Assembly (NCBI GenBank): GCA_026014615.1 | Contig: JAOZHZ010000028.1 | Location: forward strand, 186,001-250,000 | Direction of reading: 5' to 3' | From: Candidatus Bathyarchaeota archaeon | GTDB lineage: Archaea > Thermoproteota > Bathyarchaeia > Bathyarchaeales > Bathycorpusculaceae | Length of the DNA stretch: 64,000 bases | Shown: positions 27,045 through 35,757 of the stretch, piece after piece | Layout of the letters: every line of letters begins with the position of its first letter | How positions within the stretch are numbered: position 1 is the stretch's first letter | The notes under the pieces: generated by a model | Database searches by the model: none | Seen by the model: the letters and a program-made list of their open reading frames with translations, nothing else | Told to the model about the DNA's origin: nothing | Position numbers and translations under genes: made by a program

Positions 27045-29903
27045 CTAGAACACCTGATTCGATGCATTGCAAATATCACCAATTATTTCGCTTTGAGTGG
27101 AGGAAAAGCTCACAGCTTGACGGACGTGTGGGTGGCAAAGAACCCGAATTGGTGCAATTGTACCCAGCAGTGCCTCAATTGAATTCATAAACTGCTCAGC
27201 TTTTATCGGGTCTTGGGTCTCTTGAAAATAGGTTTTTCTTTGAAGTTCAGGAACATATACTAAGGGTCTACGATCTTTTATCAATTTTTCTCTGTCCGGG
27301 ATATCAATTATTATAGCAAGCTCTTGTGTGAAGTGCTTTCCCACTTCATCCTGGCTTTCCAGAGGGCGCGTTCCTTTGGGTGGCCCTTTTTCCAAAATTC
27401 TCGAATATATTTTACCTTGAACCTTTCTACACAAATCAATTCGGCCAGGCCAATTCAATTTTTCCAGACGGGTCACAAGATCTCCGTTACGTTCGCGCGA
27501 AATGGTACAAACCCTTTTGTACAAATCTCGTTTTTGAATCGACTCAATTAGCGCTTTTCCCTCTGAAGAATTGGAGCCCAAATTCAGCCAATCTAGCATC
27601 ATTCCGTCGGTGGGACAAACTCCTGGAACCCATTTAGTATCTTGTTTGTTGATTTTTTTGTCACCTGCTTCTTTTATTCGAGAACCTACAACTTGTTCAT
27701 ACACTTCACTGGATGGGTTTTTTTCTAACGACTGCTTCTCACTATTCTGTTGCCTGGGTCGACTTTCTGAAGAAACTGAAGAAACAGTACTCATGTCGAT
27801 AAATGGAGGTGTAAGATGTTTGATGAAGTAAAGCAAATTCTGTTTCAGTCCCTCTATTTTCCCTGCACCAACCGGCGTTGCGAGAAACACTTCGCAAGGT
27901 AGACCGAGTGCAACACCATACTGAACCATGGTTTTTATGACTCTCGACGTATGGTGCCAATATATAGATGAATGCATCAAATAACGTGCAAATGCAAAAG
28001 ACTCTGCACTTGCGCGACCTTTCTCGTACACACCTATGGTGATATTGTTTCTTTCATCACCCCTTAATCTAACTGTTGTTAAGACTCTCAACAAGCGCTC
28101 GATGTCGAGTTGATGACCGTAAGGAACCCGGCACTGTTCGGAATCTCTAATAATATAGTCTGCTTTGTCAGCATCAATGGGACCATCAATAACTGCGGAC
28201 AGCATTTCTGCTTTAAAATCGCGACCTGAGTCTCTTTCATCAAAAAGCTTAGATTGCCTATTGGACAATTGCAAGATATCATCAGATTTAGCGGGTGAAT
28301 ACGAGGGTACGTATGTTTTTTCCGATTTGCCCGTTGTTGATAGTTTCAGTATCCTTCTCAAGCAATTTGCATCTACAGCCCACGCATTGTGTTCGTCAAT
28401 TCCTTGAATAATATCTAGAAGTGTCCGATTATATTTGTCAGTTGAAGGGTCTGATAACAATGACTCGGTAAGATTTGTGTGCTTGAATATTAACTCATGA
28501 ATTTCCCCCAAATCGTGCGCTAAAGGATACTGACCCAAATCATGAAGCAAGGAAGCCAACAGAACCGCCTTTATATCTGTCTCGTCCACCAAATTTCTAA
28601 AGATGGGATTTTGAGTATCTTGGAATAAAGACTTAACATAACTTGCGGTATAAGTGAAGGTGCCCAGAGAATGGTCAAATCTTGAATGGTCTGCGGTAGG
28701 ATAAACTAAACTCACTAAGCCTAGTTGTGAAACCGCTTTCAGGCGAGAAACTAATGGATGTTCAATTATGGCCTTCAATCTGTCCGTGAGAACGGTGTTT
28801 GTTCCAGTGATAACTCTAACAACGTCTTTGGAATATGTTGCAAGTTCAGGAACTCGTTCCTCTATGTTCCATGCACCATTTTCTTTTTCAATGTCCCTTA
28901 GCACATGTTCTAGCTTAGAGTATTTTATGGATTTGTAGTCATTCCTCGTCAAGCACCCAAAAGTCTCTGCTGCAATTGTTCCAAGGGGTTCATTCTCTTC
29001 ATTTTTGCCGTCCAACAATCTAGTTGCTAAGAAATGAAGCGATCTAAATAGTGGACGTTGAGGCAGGTCATGCGGATAATCTTCTGCTACTACTCTTAAA
29101 AGGGACAAGATTGATTTGCCCAAAGCGAAAAGGTCAAATTCTGGACGAATATCTTTTCGACGCAACGCTTTCATTACTCTACTTGGAGATCTATATTCTG
29201 CCTCGTTTTTCAAATCAGGATGCCCAAAGCGATCGTCGAAGTAGACGGTCGGTTCGGGCACCAACGCACTCACCATGACATTGTCGGGCTTTATGTCAAG
29301 GTACAAATAGCCCTTCTGATGAATGTAGAGTAAAGCAGTCACCCATTGCCTAAGAACCGAAACAATCTCGTTTAGAAACTGGTCAGCAATTGTATTGTTT
29401 ATTGCTTTGTCCTTTTTTTCTAAAAATTCTGACATTTCTTTAGACAAATCACTAACATAATCGCCAACTGTTCTGACTCCAGGAACGAAGGGTTCAATAA
29501 TGTACGAAAGCCTCTGCCGTACAGTGGGTACTTGAATTTCGCCCACTGAATAAACCCTGATAATATTTGGATGGTTCATATATGGCAAAATTCGGCGTTC
29601 ATTTTCAACCTGCGACATTTCATCAGATTCGATGAGTGGTCTATTGAACTTAAAAGCTAATTCTTGATCTGGAAGGCTGTTGTGAATTGCCTTAAATACT
29701 ATGCCTGTACCACCCACTCTGTAAGGAACGGTAAGCTTGCAGAAAGACGATTCGTTTTTGTTAAACTGTTGTTCTATAGCATACAAATATGATCGTAACG
29801 CATCTTTTTCTTGTTTGAACTGTTTAAGGTGTTGCTTCTTCCGATAGATTTCTTCTATTAATAACAGCCAATTTTCTACATCACTCTTAGATACATCCCC
29901 CAT
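27045..29903 (-). CDS. Protein kinase fused to SAMHD1-like HD phosphohydrolase
   Basis: About 952 residues from ATG 29903, preceded by a TATA element at about 29940-29951. The kinase (about residues 55-290) has a Gly loop RVGGTGIVFKA, Lys85 in LAFKFN, an alpha-C Glu near 100-102, catalytic Asp203 and Asn208 in LDIKPDN, and a DDRFG segment in place of DFG. The HD domain (about 370-650) has every SAMHD1-type residue: His411 in RFDHSLG, His454-Asp455 in LLHDLGQ, His463, and Asp582 in DYIIRD. The rest (about 650-952) resembles the SAMHD1 C-terminal lobe in outline only. Predicted activity: phosphorylation plus dNTP hydrolysis. It leads a coupled operon with a DNA methylase and PPP phosphatase. 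I know of no named system with this combination. Confidence 0.85.
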   Translation of the reverse strand: MGDVSKSDVENWLLLIEEIYRKKQHLKQFKQEKDALRSYLYAIEQQFNKNESSFCKLTVPYRVGGTGIVFKAIHNSLPDQELAFKFNRPLIESDEMSQVENERRILPYMNHPNIIRVYSVGEIQVPTVRQRLSYIIEPFVPGVRTVGDYVSDLSKEMSEFLEKKDKAINNTIADQFLNEIVSVLRQWVTALLYIHQKGYLYLDIKPDNVMVSALVPEPTVYFDDRFGHPDLKNEAEYRSPSRVMKALRRKDIRPEFDLFALGKSILSLLRVVAEDYPHDLPQRPLFRSLHFLATRLLDGKNEENEPLGTIAAETFGCLTRNDYKSIKYSKLEHVLRDIEKENGAWNIEERVPELATYSKDVVRVITGTNTVLTDRLKAIIEHPLVSRLKAVSQLGLVSLVYPTADHSRFDHSLGTFTYTASYVKSLFQDTQNPIFRNLVDETDIKAVLLASLLHDLGQYPLAHDLGEIHELIFKHTNLTESLLSDPSTDKYNRTLLDIIQGIDEHNAWAVDANCLRRILKLSTTGKSEKTYVPSYSPAKSDDILQLSNRQSKLFDERDSGRDFKAEMLSAVIDGPIDADKADYIIRDSEQCRVPYGHQLDIERLLRVLTTVRLRGDERNNITIGVYEKGRASAESFAFARYLMHSSIYWHHTSRVIKTMVQYGVALGLPCEVFLATPVGAGKIEGLKQNLLYFIKHLTPPFIDMSTVSSVSSESRPRQQNSEKQSLEKNPSSEVYEQVVGSRIKEAGDKKINKQDTKWVPGVCPTDGMMLDWLNLGSNSSEGKALIESIQKRDLYKRVCTISRERNGDLVTRLEKLNWPGRIDLCRKVQGKIYSRILEKGPPKGTRPLESQDEVGKHFTQELAIIIDIPDREKLIKDRRPLVYVPELQRKTYFQETQDPIKAEQFMNSIEALLGTIAPIRVLCHPHVRQAVSFSSTQSEIIGDICNASNQVF

Positions 29904-29935
29904 GTTGAACACCCAGTTAAAGAGCATATAATCCG

Positions 29936-29955
29936 AAGTTTATTTAAAAATTTTT
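29936..29955 (-). promoter_or_regulatory. TATA promoter of the kinase-HD operon
   Basis: On the minus strand TTTTTAAATAAAC lies about 40 bases before ATG 29903, placing the transcription start near 29920. This supports 29903 over the upstream ATG at 29927, which would fall at or before the transcription start. It is the only clear promoter for the three-gene operon. Confidence 0.45.
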
Positions 29956-30033
29956 CATAATCTGCAAAATTTAATATGTAAACAATAAGAAAATGTTAAT
30001 AAAGATGCAAGAAAAAAGCATGCAGGGTCATAA

Positions 30034-31180
30034 TTACTTCTTCAAGAATAGTTTAATTCCCTCAAAGTCCATTTCGTATTTATAGCCTTTCACCAATAAT
30101 GCTTTGACCTCTTGCAGGTTTCGGGCTTCTGCTACTGGATAGTCTTCTTGGCTTTCGGTTACAACTTTTGGTGTGAGAGGCGTTTCTGCAGTTACTTTGG
30201 ATTTTGGCACCTCAATTTTTGGGTAGACTCGCAATTGTGCATATGCTTTGGCGTATGCTTCTTGCAGTTCTTCATCGGTTGGTTGGCTGTATGCATCGCG
30301 GCTGTTGATTAGTTGGTGTCCAAGAATTTGGTCTATCCAGTTTGAGTTAATGCCTGCTCGTTCTAAATCGGTTGAGTTTCTTTCTGCAACTGTGCGGCGA
30401 CATTTTCTTTTCGCCCACTCTGAGAAATGCTTGTCTGATTAGTGAAGAGAATAAGCCTCTTGGAATCCGTGTTACCTTTCCTTTTGTCCAGTTGCGAAAC
30501 AAGGGGCTGTCGTTTGTGATGGTTTCAGGTTCTACTGTTTTTGAGCCTTTTTTCCTTGCTTCAATGTAGATTTTTAGAGCTTCTATAGCTTCTTCTCCTA
30601 TGAAGGTTTTTGCTAAGAGTTTGGTCTTTTGTGTGATTACGTTAATTTGAATAAACTTTGCTCCTTTCTCTAACTGCTCTGCTACTGCTCCATAGTTCAG
30701 GTTTCGTGCATCGGAAACTCTCAAGCCTGAGTCTTTTAGGAATAAGAGGGCTGCTGTTATTGTTGTTTTGTTACGGTTGTGGTCGCTGTTCAGAACTTTT
30801 AATATTGCTTCTTTGGTTGCTCGTTTTACGCCGTCACAGTCCCCTTTTGGATAGTCACCTTTTCTTAACCTGAGCGGAAAATAGTGTATCTCAAAGAATG
30901 AACGTATTGAAGCAAAGATTATTTGTTGAGTAGATACTGAGTAGCCGTCTCTCTTTTTCTTGGCTATAAATGCTAAGAACTGGCTTTCGATTCTTCGTTG
31001 AATTTTTATGTCTGGGTTGAGCAGGTCTTGTTGGCGCTGAACTATTAGTTCATCTGGATTCTTGTCTATGTACGATAAGAATTCAGAGAATTTCTCTTCG
31101 TAGAGGTCTCTGGTTGATTCCTCGTTTGTGTTGGATAATTCGGTATGCCAATATTCAAAAGCGGCTGATGACGGGTACAA
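30034..31180 (-). pseudogene. Tyrosine recombinase/integrase of island 1, split by a single-base frameshift
   Basis: From TTG 31180 the first frame gives an N-terminal SAM-like DNA-binding domain and the catalytic Arg in DSGLRVSDARNL, then SPHSCRK (the HxxR box). After a frame break at about 30377-30383 the second frame gives DLERAGINSNWIDQILGHQLI, with the second catalytic His, then SRDAYSQPTDEEL carrying the nucleophile Tyr, and a long C-terminal tail to 30034. Removing one T from the 30377-30379 run joins the two. It would drive integration at the 11-base repeat 70 bases from its start. Both halves are well conserved, so the break may be a consensus error. Confidence 0.78.
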
Positions 31181-31248
31181 GACCTTATGTCGTTTTGTGC
31201 GTTCCTTTTGTGCATCTGTGGAAGTTTTGGGCGTGGTGTGTTGGTCCG

Positions 31249-31259
31249 TAACCCGCCTT
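31249..31259 (+). repeat. Right candidate attachment-site repeat
   Basis: TAACCCGCCTT, identical to 20796-20806. It directly abuts the stop codon of the methyltransferase gene at 31260, a common place for integration because the host gene stays intact. The integrase start lies 69 bases inside. Confidence 0.45.
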
Positions 31260-31874
31260 CTACTTCTTTCTGAACGTGTACGCCTTGTAGGGTATTAGTT
31301 CCTTCTGTTCAGGGTGTCCAAAAGAAGAAAAAGGCAGCTTCTTTAACAGAACAAAACCTGTGTCTTGGGCAAGCTGAAGCATCTTGTTTTCGTCATGGCA
31401 GCATATGCGTATGCCTGAATCCACGTATGAGCTTCGTCCCTGACCGTCTATTAGGGTAAAGCTGAAGGTGCCTTGGTCTTTAAGCAGTCGGTGTGCTTCT
31501 TGGAAAAAAACCTCTAAGCTACGGAAAAAATGAAACACGCCACAAGCGATGGCGTGGTGAAATTTATGTGCTTCAAAAGGCCAACCGCCACGGCTTAAGT
31601 CATAAGTTTTTAATTCTTTTGCGAAGCCTTTTTCTTTGCAGACCGCAAGCATTTTTTCTGATTTGTCTAAGCCGTAAATCTGTAGACCCGCTTTATGGAA
31701 AAGCGTGGAACTGAGGCCTGTGCCTATTCCAATATCCAATAGTTCTTCGTTGGGGTTTATGTATTCAAAAACGAGTCCAAACAAAACTTCATGCGTATGT
31801 GATTCTATCTGAAAACATATTTTGTCGTATTGACTGGCAGAGTATTCATGCGCTTCAATTACTTTTGAGTTCAT
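31260..31874 (-). CDS. Class I SAM-dependent methyltransferase
   Basis: A 204-residue small-molecule methyltransferase. Motif I is LLDIGIGTGLSS near residue 45, an acidic end to strand 2 is in GLDKSEKML, and motif IV is HAIACGVFHFF near residue 108. The core resembles UbiE/TehB-like enzymes; substrate unknown. It is chromosomal and its stop codon touches the right edge of island 1. Start at ATG 31874. Confidence 0.8.
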   Translation of the reverse strand: MNSKVIEAHEYSASQYDKICFQIESHTHEVLFGLVFEYINPNEELLDIGIGTGLSSTLFHKAGLQIYGLDKSEKMLAVCKEKGFAKELKTYDLSRGGWPFEAHKFHHAIACGVFHFFRSLEVFFQEAHRLLKDQGTFSFTLIDGQGRSSYVDSGIRICCHDENKMLQLAQDTGFVLLKKLPFSSFGHPEQKELIPYKAYTFRKK

Positions 31875-31999
31875 TGTTGTCTCTTTATTGTTGTTGATTA
31901 GCTATTAATGTGACTGCAGGACAACACGCCAAAAGAAGAAAAGAAAGAAGAGAGGCGTTTGCGCCCCACTTGGTGGTTTGTGGATACGACAGCAAAGGC

Positions 32000-33304
32000 T
32001 TACTCGTATCTCAAAGCGTCTACTGGCTTGAGTTTAGACGCGCGCCATGCAGGGTACAGAGCGAAGATTATGCTCACCCCGATGCCAAATGCTAAGGCGC
32101 CCAATATCACTTGGGGCGTGAACACTGGTGTGAGGGTTAAGCCGCTGCCTAACTCGAACATTCTTTCGACGATGACGCCGACGACTCTGGCTAAGCCCCA
32201 GCCTGCGATGACGCCTAAGACTCCGCCGATTAACCCAATTAGGGCTGACTCCGCAAGGAATATGGAAAGCACGGTTCGGCTTTTCATGCCTAAGGCTTTG
32301 AGTATGCCTATTTCGCGGGTGCGTTCAATCAGCGAGACAATCATGATGTTCATTATGCCAATGCCCGCAACCAGTAGCGAAATGCCTGCGATGCCCGCTA
32401 CGAACAGCCCCAGCACGTTAACGACGTTGCTGAGTAAGTCTACGACGGCGTTGGGGGAGATGACGGTGACTTGGTTCTTGAAGTACTCGGTGATTGCTTT
32501 GGTTGCCTGTGTGATGGTGGCGTTGTCGCTGTCCGTGAGTTGTACAATTATGAAGCTGGCTTCGTCGGTTCCAAAGAAGCTCTGAGCCTGCGAAAGTGGA
32601 ATGTACACGCCCGTGTCTGAGGGACCTACAAAGCTAAAGCCGCCGATTGTTTCCAGCACCGCGGAAATTTGTCCCGTGTAGGTTTCGTTTGTAAAGGTCA
32701 GCTGTGTTGCGTTAGTCCAGATGATATCTGCTTGGTCGCCTGCGTTGACAAGGGTGGTTCCGTTAAGGCGGGGGTCTTGTATCCTTGCCCCAACAACAAT
32801 GTCAGTGTCTGAGGGCGTAAGCGAGATTTCCCCGCTGCCAGCTTTGAAAGTGCTGCCGTACACGTCGTCGAATGCTTCAAAGTCCACGCCGATGATTGTG
32901 CCAATCGGTCTTACTTCATCGCCGACTTGCATGTAACCTGACTGCTGAATGATTGCGAAAGACGACACAATCCCCGGGTCTAACGTGGAGTTGAGGTTAT
33001 CGGTGTAGTTTAGGAACAGTTTAAAGTTGGAGCTGGCTACGCCTCCGCTGCCTATGCCTCCTTCGCCGCCTTGATTACCGCCGCCTCCGCCTAAACCGCC
33101 CGTGCTGGTTGACACGATGAGCGTATCCGTGGCTAAGCCTTGGCTGATTTCAGACGTTATGGTGGTTTCTACACCCTGTGTAATGCCCAATAACGCAACG
33201 ATGGCGGCTATGCCGATTATAACGCCTAGTGTGGTGAGGGCTGCCCTGAGTTTTCGCAGTTTAATAGCGCTAAACGAATACGAAAAAACGTCGCGTGTCT
33301 TCAT
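32000..33304 (-). CDS. MacB/FtsX-type ABC transporter permease
   Basis: A 434-residue permease. The N-terminal helix (ALTTLGVIIGIAAIVALLG) is followed by a large extracytoplasmic MacB core domain (about residues 50-285) with a glycine-rich loop at 70-90. Three C-terminal helices form the FtsX domain, with the ERTREIGILKALG cytoplasmic loop between the first two. With the adjacent ATPase it forms an exporter or mechanotransmission complex, probably for peptides, lipoproteins or drugs. It starts 1 base after the ATPase stop, so the two are co-translated. Confidence 0.88.
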   Translation of the reverse strand: MKTRDVFSYSFSAIKLRKLRAALTTLGVIIGIAAIVALLGITQGVETTITSEISQGLATDTLIVSTSTGGLGGGGGNQGGEGGIGSGGVASSNFKLFLNYTDNLNSTLDPGIVSSFAIIQQSGYMQVGDEVRPIGTIIGVDFEAFDDVYGSTFKAGSGEISLTPSDTDIVVGARIQDPRLNGTTLVNAGDQADIIWTNATQLTFTNETYTGQISAVLETIGGFSFVGPSDTGVYIPLSQAQSFFGTDEASFIIVQLTDSDNATITQATKAITEYFKNQVTVISPNAVVDLLSNVVNVLGLFVAGIAGISLLVAGIGIMNIMIVSLIERTREIGILKALGMKSRTVLSIFLAESALIGLIGGVLGVIAGWGLARVVGVIVERMFELGSGLTLTPVFTPQVILGALAFGIGVSIIFALYPAWRASKLKPVDALRYE

Positions 33305-33305
33305 G

Positions 33306-33995
33306 TTAGTTCACCATGTCCGAAGCGATGAGTCCGTCCAGGACTTTGATGGTGCGTTTGGCTTCTTTTGCGAGGTTCTGGTCGTGGGTTACCATGATGA
33401 TTGTTACGCCGTCTTGGTTGAGTTTCTTGATTAAGGCGATGACTTCCTGCGCCGTTTTGGAATCCACGTTTCCCGTTGGTTCATCCATTAACAGAAACCG
33501 TGGGTTATTTGCCAACGCACGCGCAACCGCCACCCGCTGCTGCTGACCCCCACTGAGTTCAGCTGGCTTATGATCCATTCTGTCCTTTAAGCCTACGGTT
33601 TCAAGCAGTTGTTCGGCGCGTTTGGTTCGTTCGCTCTTGTTTAGGTCGGCGATGGTCATGGGGAGCTCCACGGTGCCTTTTGCGGTAAGCCGAGGAATCA
33701 GGTTGAAGAACTGGAAGACAAAGCCGATTTTACATCGGATATCTGTGAGTTGGTTATCGTTAAGGGTGGAAACGTCCACTCCGTCTATGAGCAGTTTTCC
33801 TGACGTTGGCTTATCCAAAGCGCCTATGAGGTTTAGAAGAGTTGATTTACCGCTTCCGCTGGGTCCCAAGATGGCGAGAAATTCTCCGCGGTCCACTTTA
33901 AGGGATATGCCTCGGAGGGCTTCCACTGGGACTTTGCCAAGCATATACGTTTTTTTAAGGTCGGTTATTTCGACAACAGGTGTTGCCACTGGCAT
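33306..33995 (-). CDS. ABC transporter ATP-binding protein, LolD/MacB type
   Basis: A 229-residue ATPase with Walker A GPSGSGKST (near residue 41), Q-loop VFQFFNLIPRLT, signature LSGGQQQRVAVARAL (near 143), Walker B FLLMDEPTGNVD and switch HD in VTHDQ. The family couples ATP hydrolysis to MacB/FtsX permeases. First gene of a two-gene unit with the permease at 32000. Start at ATG 33995. Confidence 0.93.
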   Translation of the reverse strand: MPVATPVVEITDLKKTYMLGKVPVEALRGISLKVDRGEFLAILGPSGSGKSTLLNLIGALDKPTSGKLLIDGVDVSTLNDNQLTDIRCKIGFVFQFFNLIPRLTAKGTVELPMTIADLNKSERTKRAEQLLETVGLKDRMDHKPAELSGGQQQRVAVARALANNPRFLLMDEPTGNVDSKTAQEVIALIKKLNQDGVTIIMVTHDQNLAKEAKRTIKVLDGLIASDMVN

Positions 33996-34090
33996 GTAAC
34001 TTTCACTTCCGTTTGTTTACTTCAAAAAGGGGCTGAGTTTTAATAAAGGATATCTCATGGGGCATATACACCAAAGATGAATAGCTCGCA

Positions 34091-34462
34091 TCAGGTTTCT
34101 GACGAAGAAAGCTGCTGCTTGGAAGCCTCTTCAAGTTTTTCATTCATTAACTTCTCTTCAAGGAGGACAAGCTGGTCCATGCGGTGTCCCCATTTTCTAA
34201 AGAAACGGTACTGTATAACCATTATGCGTAAGCTGTAGATTACGAAAGCGGCGAGAATTATCGGGAAAACGTAAACAACAATGTCCACGCCCAGTCTTAA
34301 AGCTCGGAAAAACAACAAAGCACAAACAAACAACAGGGTACTCAAAATGGAAAGGCTCACTAAAGTGCCACTTTTGAATCTACGCCACTCTCTATTCAGC
34401 TCGGAGAGGAACTCATGTAACGTTCTCACAGGATACATTTGTTCAGGTTTTTCTTCACTCAT
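34091..34462 (-). CDS. Small two-helix membrane protein
   Basis: A 123-residue protein with basic N-terminus and two adjacent hydrophobic helices (about residues 36-55 and 58-80), then a charged coiled coil ending in a Ser-rich tail. No family recognised. It lies between the two ABC modules and a winged-helix gene, same strand. It could be an accessory part of one of them, or a membrane anchor for the downstream regulator. Confidence 0.6.
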   Translation of the reverse strand: MSEEKPEQMYPVRTLHEFLSELNREWRRFKSGTLVSLSILSTLLFVCALLFFRALRLGVDIVVYVFPIILAAFVIYSLRIMVIQYRFFRKWGHRMDQLVLLEEKLMNEKLEEASKQQLSSSET

Positions 34463-34524
34463 GCTGTTTCCACTTCTGCTTTTCTTTGCGGCGGTTATAT
34501 AGGTGATGCACCAAAGGTGTATGC

Positions 34525-34782
34525 CTAAAGTAAGGATGGCAAGGAATCGCGCAGGTTTGAGTAAAGTTTCCTTCCTTCAGGTGTAAGCACCAGCTGCCCC
34601 TTCGCTGTTTCGTCAACTAGCTTTTTTTCTCGAAGATAATTCAGGTGTTTTAGAAAGTCATCGTAGGACACGTCGGTTGCTTTACGCCAAACATGCGTGC
34701 GAAGCTGTGGCTTGTTGGCGAAGAAAAGGTACTCTAAGATTTCAAATCGTATTTGAACCGACCCTTTTCTTTTGTCTCCCAA
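34525..34782 (-). CDS. Winged-helix DNA-binding protein
   Basis: An 85-residue single-domain winged helix of the archaeal type: RFEILEYLFFANKPQLRTHV, then YDDFLKHLNYLREKKLVDE and a wing ending in LTPEGRKLY. These small proteins are local transcription regulators with no effector domain. It sits between the two ABC transporter modules, on the same strand; control of either is plausible. Start at ATG 34782. Confidence 0.75.
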   Translation of the reverse strand: MGDKRKGSVQIRFEILEYLFFANKPQLRTHVWRKATDVSYDDFLKHLNYLREKKLVDETAKGQLVLTPEGRKLYSNLRDSLPSLL

Positions 34783-34914
34783 TTAATACACCGTCAAGTC
34801 GCTGCACTTATTTTGTAATCTGGAATGGTTCAGTATCAACGCGTACGTATTTAAAATCTTTAATCAAATCGGTATTCAAAAAGAAAGAAGGGTGGCAAGT
34901 GTCTTTGCCTCTTT

Positions 34915-35757
34915 TTACTTGTTGAGGTACCGCCACGAAAGCACAACACAAATTACGGTTACGATTATCGCAAATGCACCAACGAATGCAAAGTCCAATG
35001 CAAGACCACCATATCCATCGCTGAATATCATCAGCCGCCTAACCGCGTCGATAGTGTACGAAATCGGGTTAACGTTGGCGATTGCTTGAAGCCAACTGGG
35101 CATATTCTCGATGGGGAAATAGGCGCTGCTGGCAAACATCAACGGTAACGTTACCAAGTTGAAGATAGCTTGCGGCGTTTCTACTCTTGTGGTTCTGAGT
35201 GTAATGGCGGTGAACATCGAGGACAAGCCGAAGGCTATCAGGAACACAATGGCGAAGACTCCGAACACACTGAAAACGGTAAAGTTCGCGCCTAACTGTA
35301 AACCCAACAAGAACGCTATGATTGTTACTATAGCGGCTTGGAACACGGACCTGACGCTGGCGGACACCACTTTAGAAAGGATGATGACTGACCGCGAGAC
35401 GGGTGTGCTGAGGACTTTGTTCATGAAGCCCAAACGTCGGTCGAAAACGACTGATATGCCAACAAAAGCGGTTGTGAAAACAGTCACGAACGCAATCATG
35501 CCCATAGCCATGAAAGAGAAGTAATCTGCTGTTCCGAACGTGTTTTGCATGATTGTCGCTTGGCTTAAGCCCGGAATTCCCGTTGGTATGACGGCGCTTA
35601 TGTTCATGGCTTTACCCAGCAGCGCTAACCACAGGACAGGCTGAATTATCCCTATGATGAAGACGATGGGGTTCTGATACCATTTTTTGAGGTCTCGGTG
35701 AGTCAAAGCCCACAAGCCGTGGAAGCGGTTTTTCGAAACTTTGGTGTCGTCGCTCAT
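34915..35757 (-). CDS. ABC-2 type transporter permease
   Basis: A 280-residue permease with six membrane helices and the ABC-2 region LGFMNKVLSTPVSRSVIILSK between helices 2 and 3, typical of DrrB-like drug or polysaccharide exporters. It overlaps the preceding ATPase by 4 bases (35754-35757), a translational coupling. With the DrrA-like ATPase and PadR regulator it forms a three-gene drug-exporter operon. Start at ATG 35757. Confidence 0.88.
   Translation of the reverse strand: MSDDTKVSKNRFHGLWALTHRDLKKWYQNPIVFIIGIIQPVLWLALLGKAMNISAVIPTGIPGLSQATIMQNTFGTADYFSFMAMGMIAFVTVFTTAFVGISVVFDRRLGFMNKVLSTPVSRSVIILSKVVSASVRSVFQAAIVTIIAFLLGLQLGANFTVFSVFGVFAIVFLIAFGLSSMFTAITLRTTRVETPQAIFNLVTLPLMFASSAYFPIENMPSWLQAIANVNPISYTIDAVRRLMIFSDGYGGLALDFAFVGAFAIIVTVICVVLSWRYLNK

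Larger units (their letters stand above)
20796..31259. mobile_element. Accessory island 1: integrated element with HUH Rep, integrase and kinase-HD/methylase/phosphatase operon
   Basis: About 10.5 kb bounded by an 11-base direct repeat (20796-20806 and 31249-31259). It contains a Rep gene with nearby inverted repeats, a HEPN-domain gene, the three-gene kinase-HD/methyltransferase/phosphatase operon, and a tyrosine integrase at its right end. The gene set and edges fit an integrated rolling-circle plasmid or virus carrying cargo. Boundaries are inferred from the repeat and gene content only. Confidence 0.6.

Noticed and set aside
24409-29903. Calling the kinase-HD operon a BREX or Pgl system
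   Set aside because: There is no PglZ-type phosphatase, BrxC/PglY ATPase or BrxL; the resemblance is in logic only.
20748-31259. tRNA as integration target of island 1
   Set aside because: No tRNA or tRNA fragment is visible at either edge.
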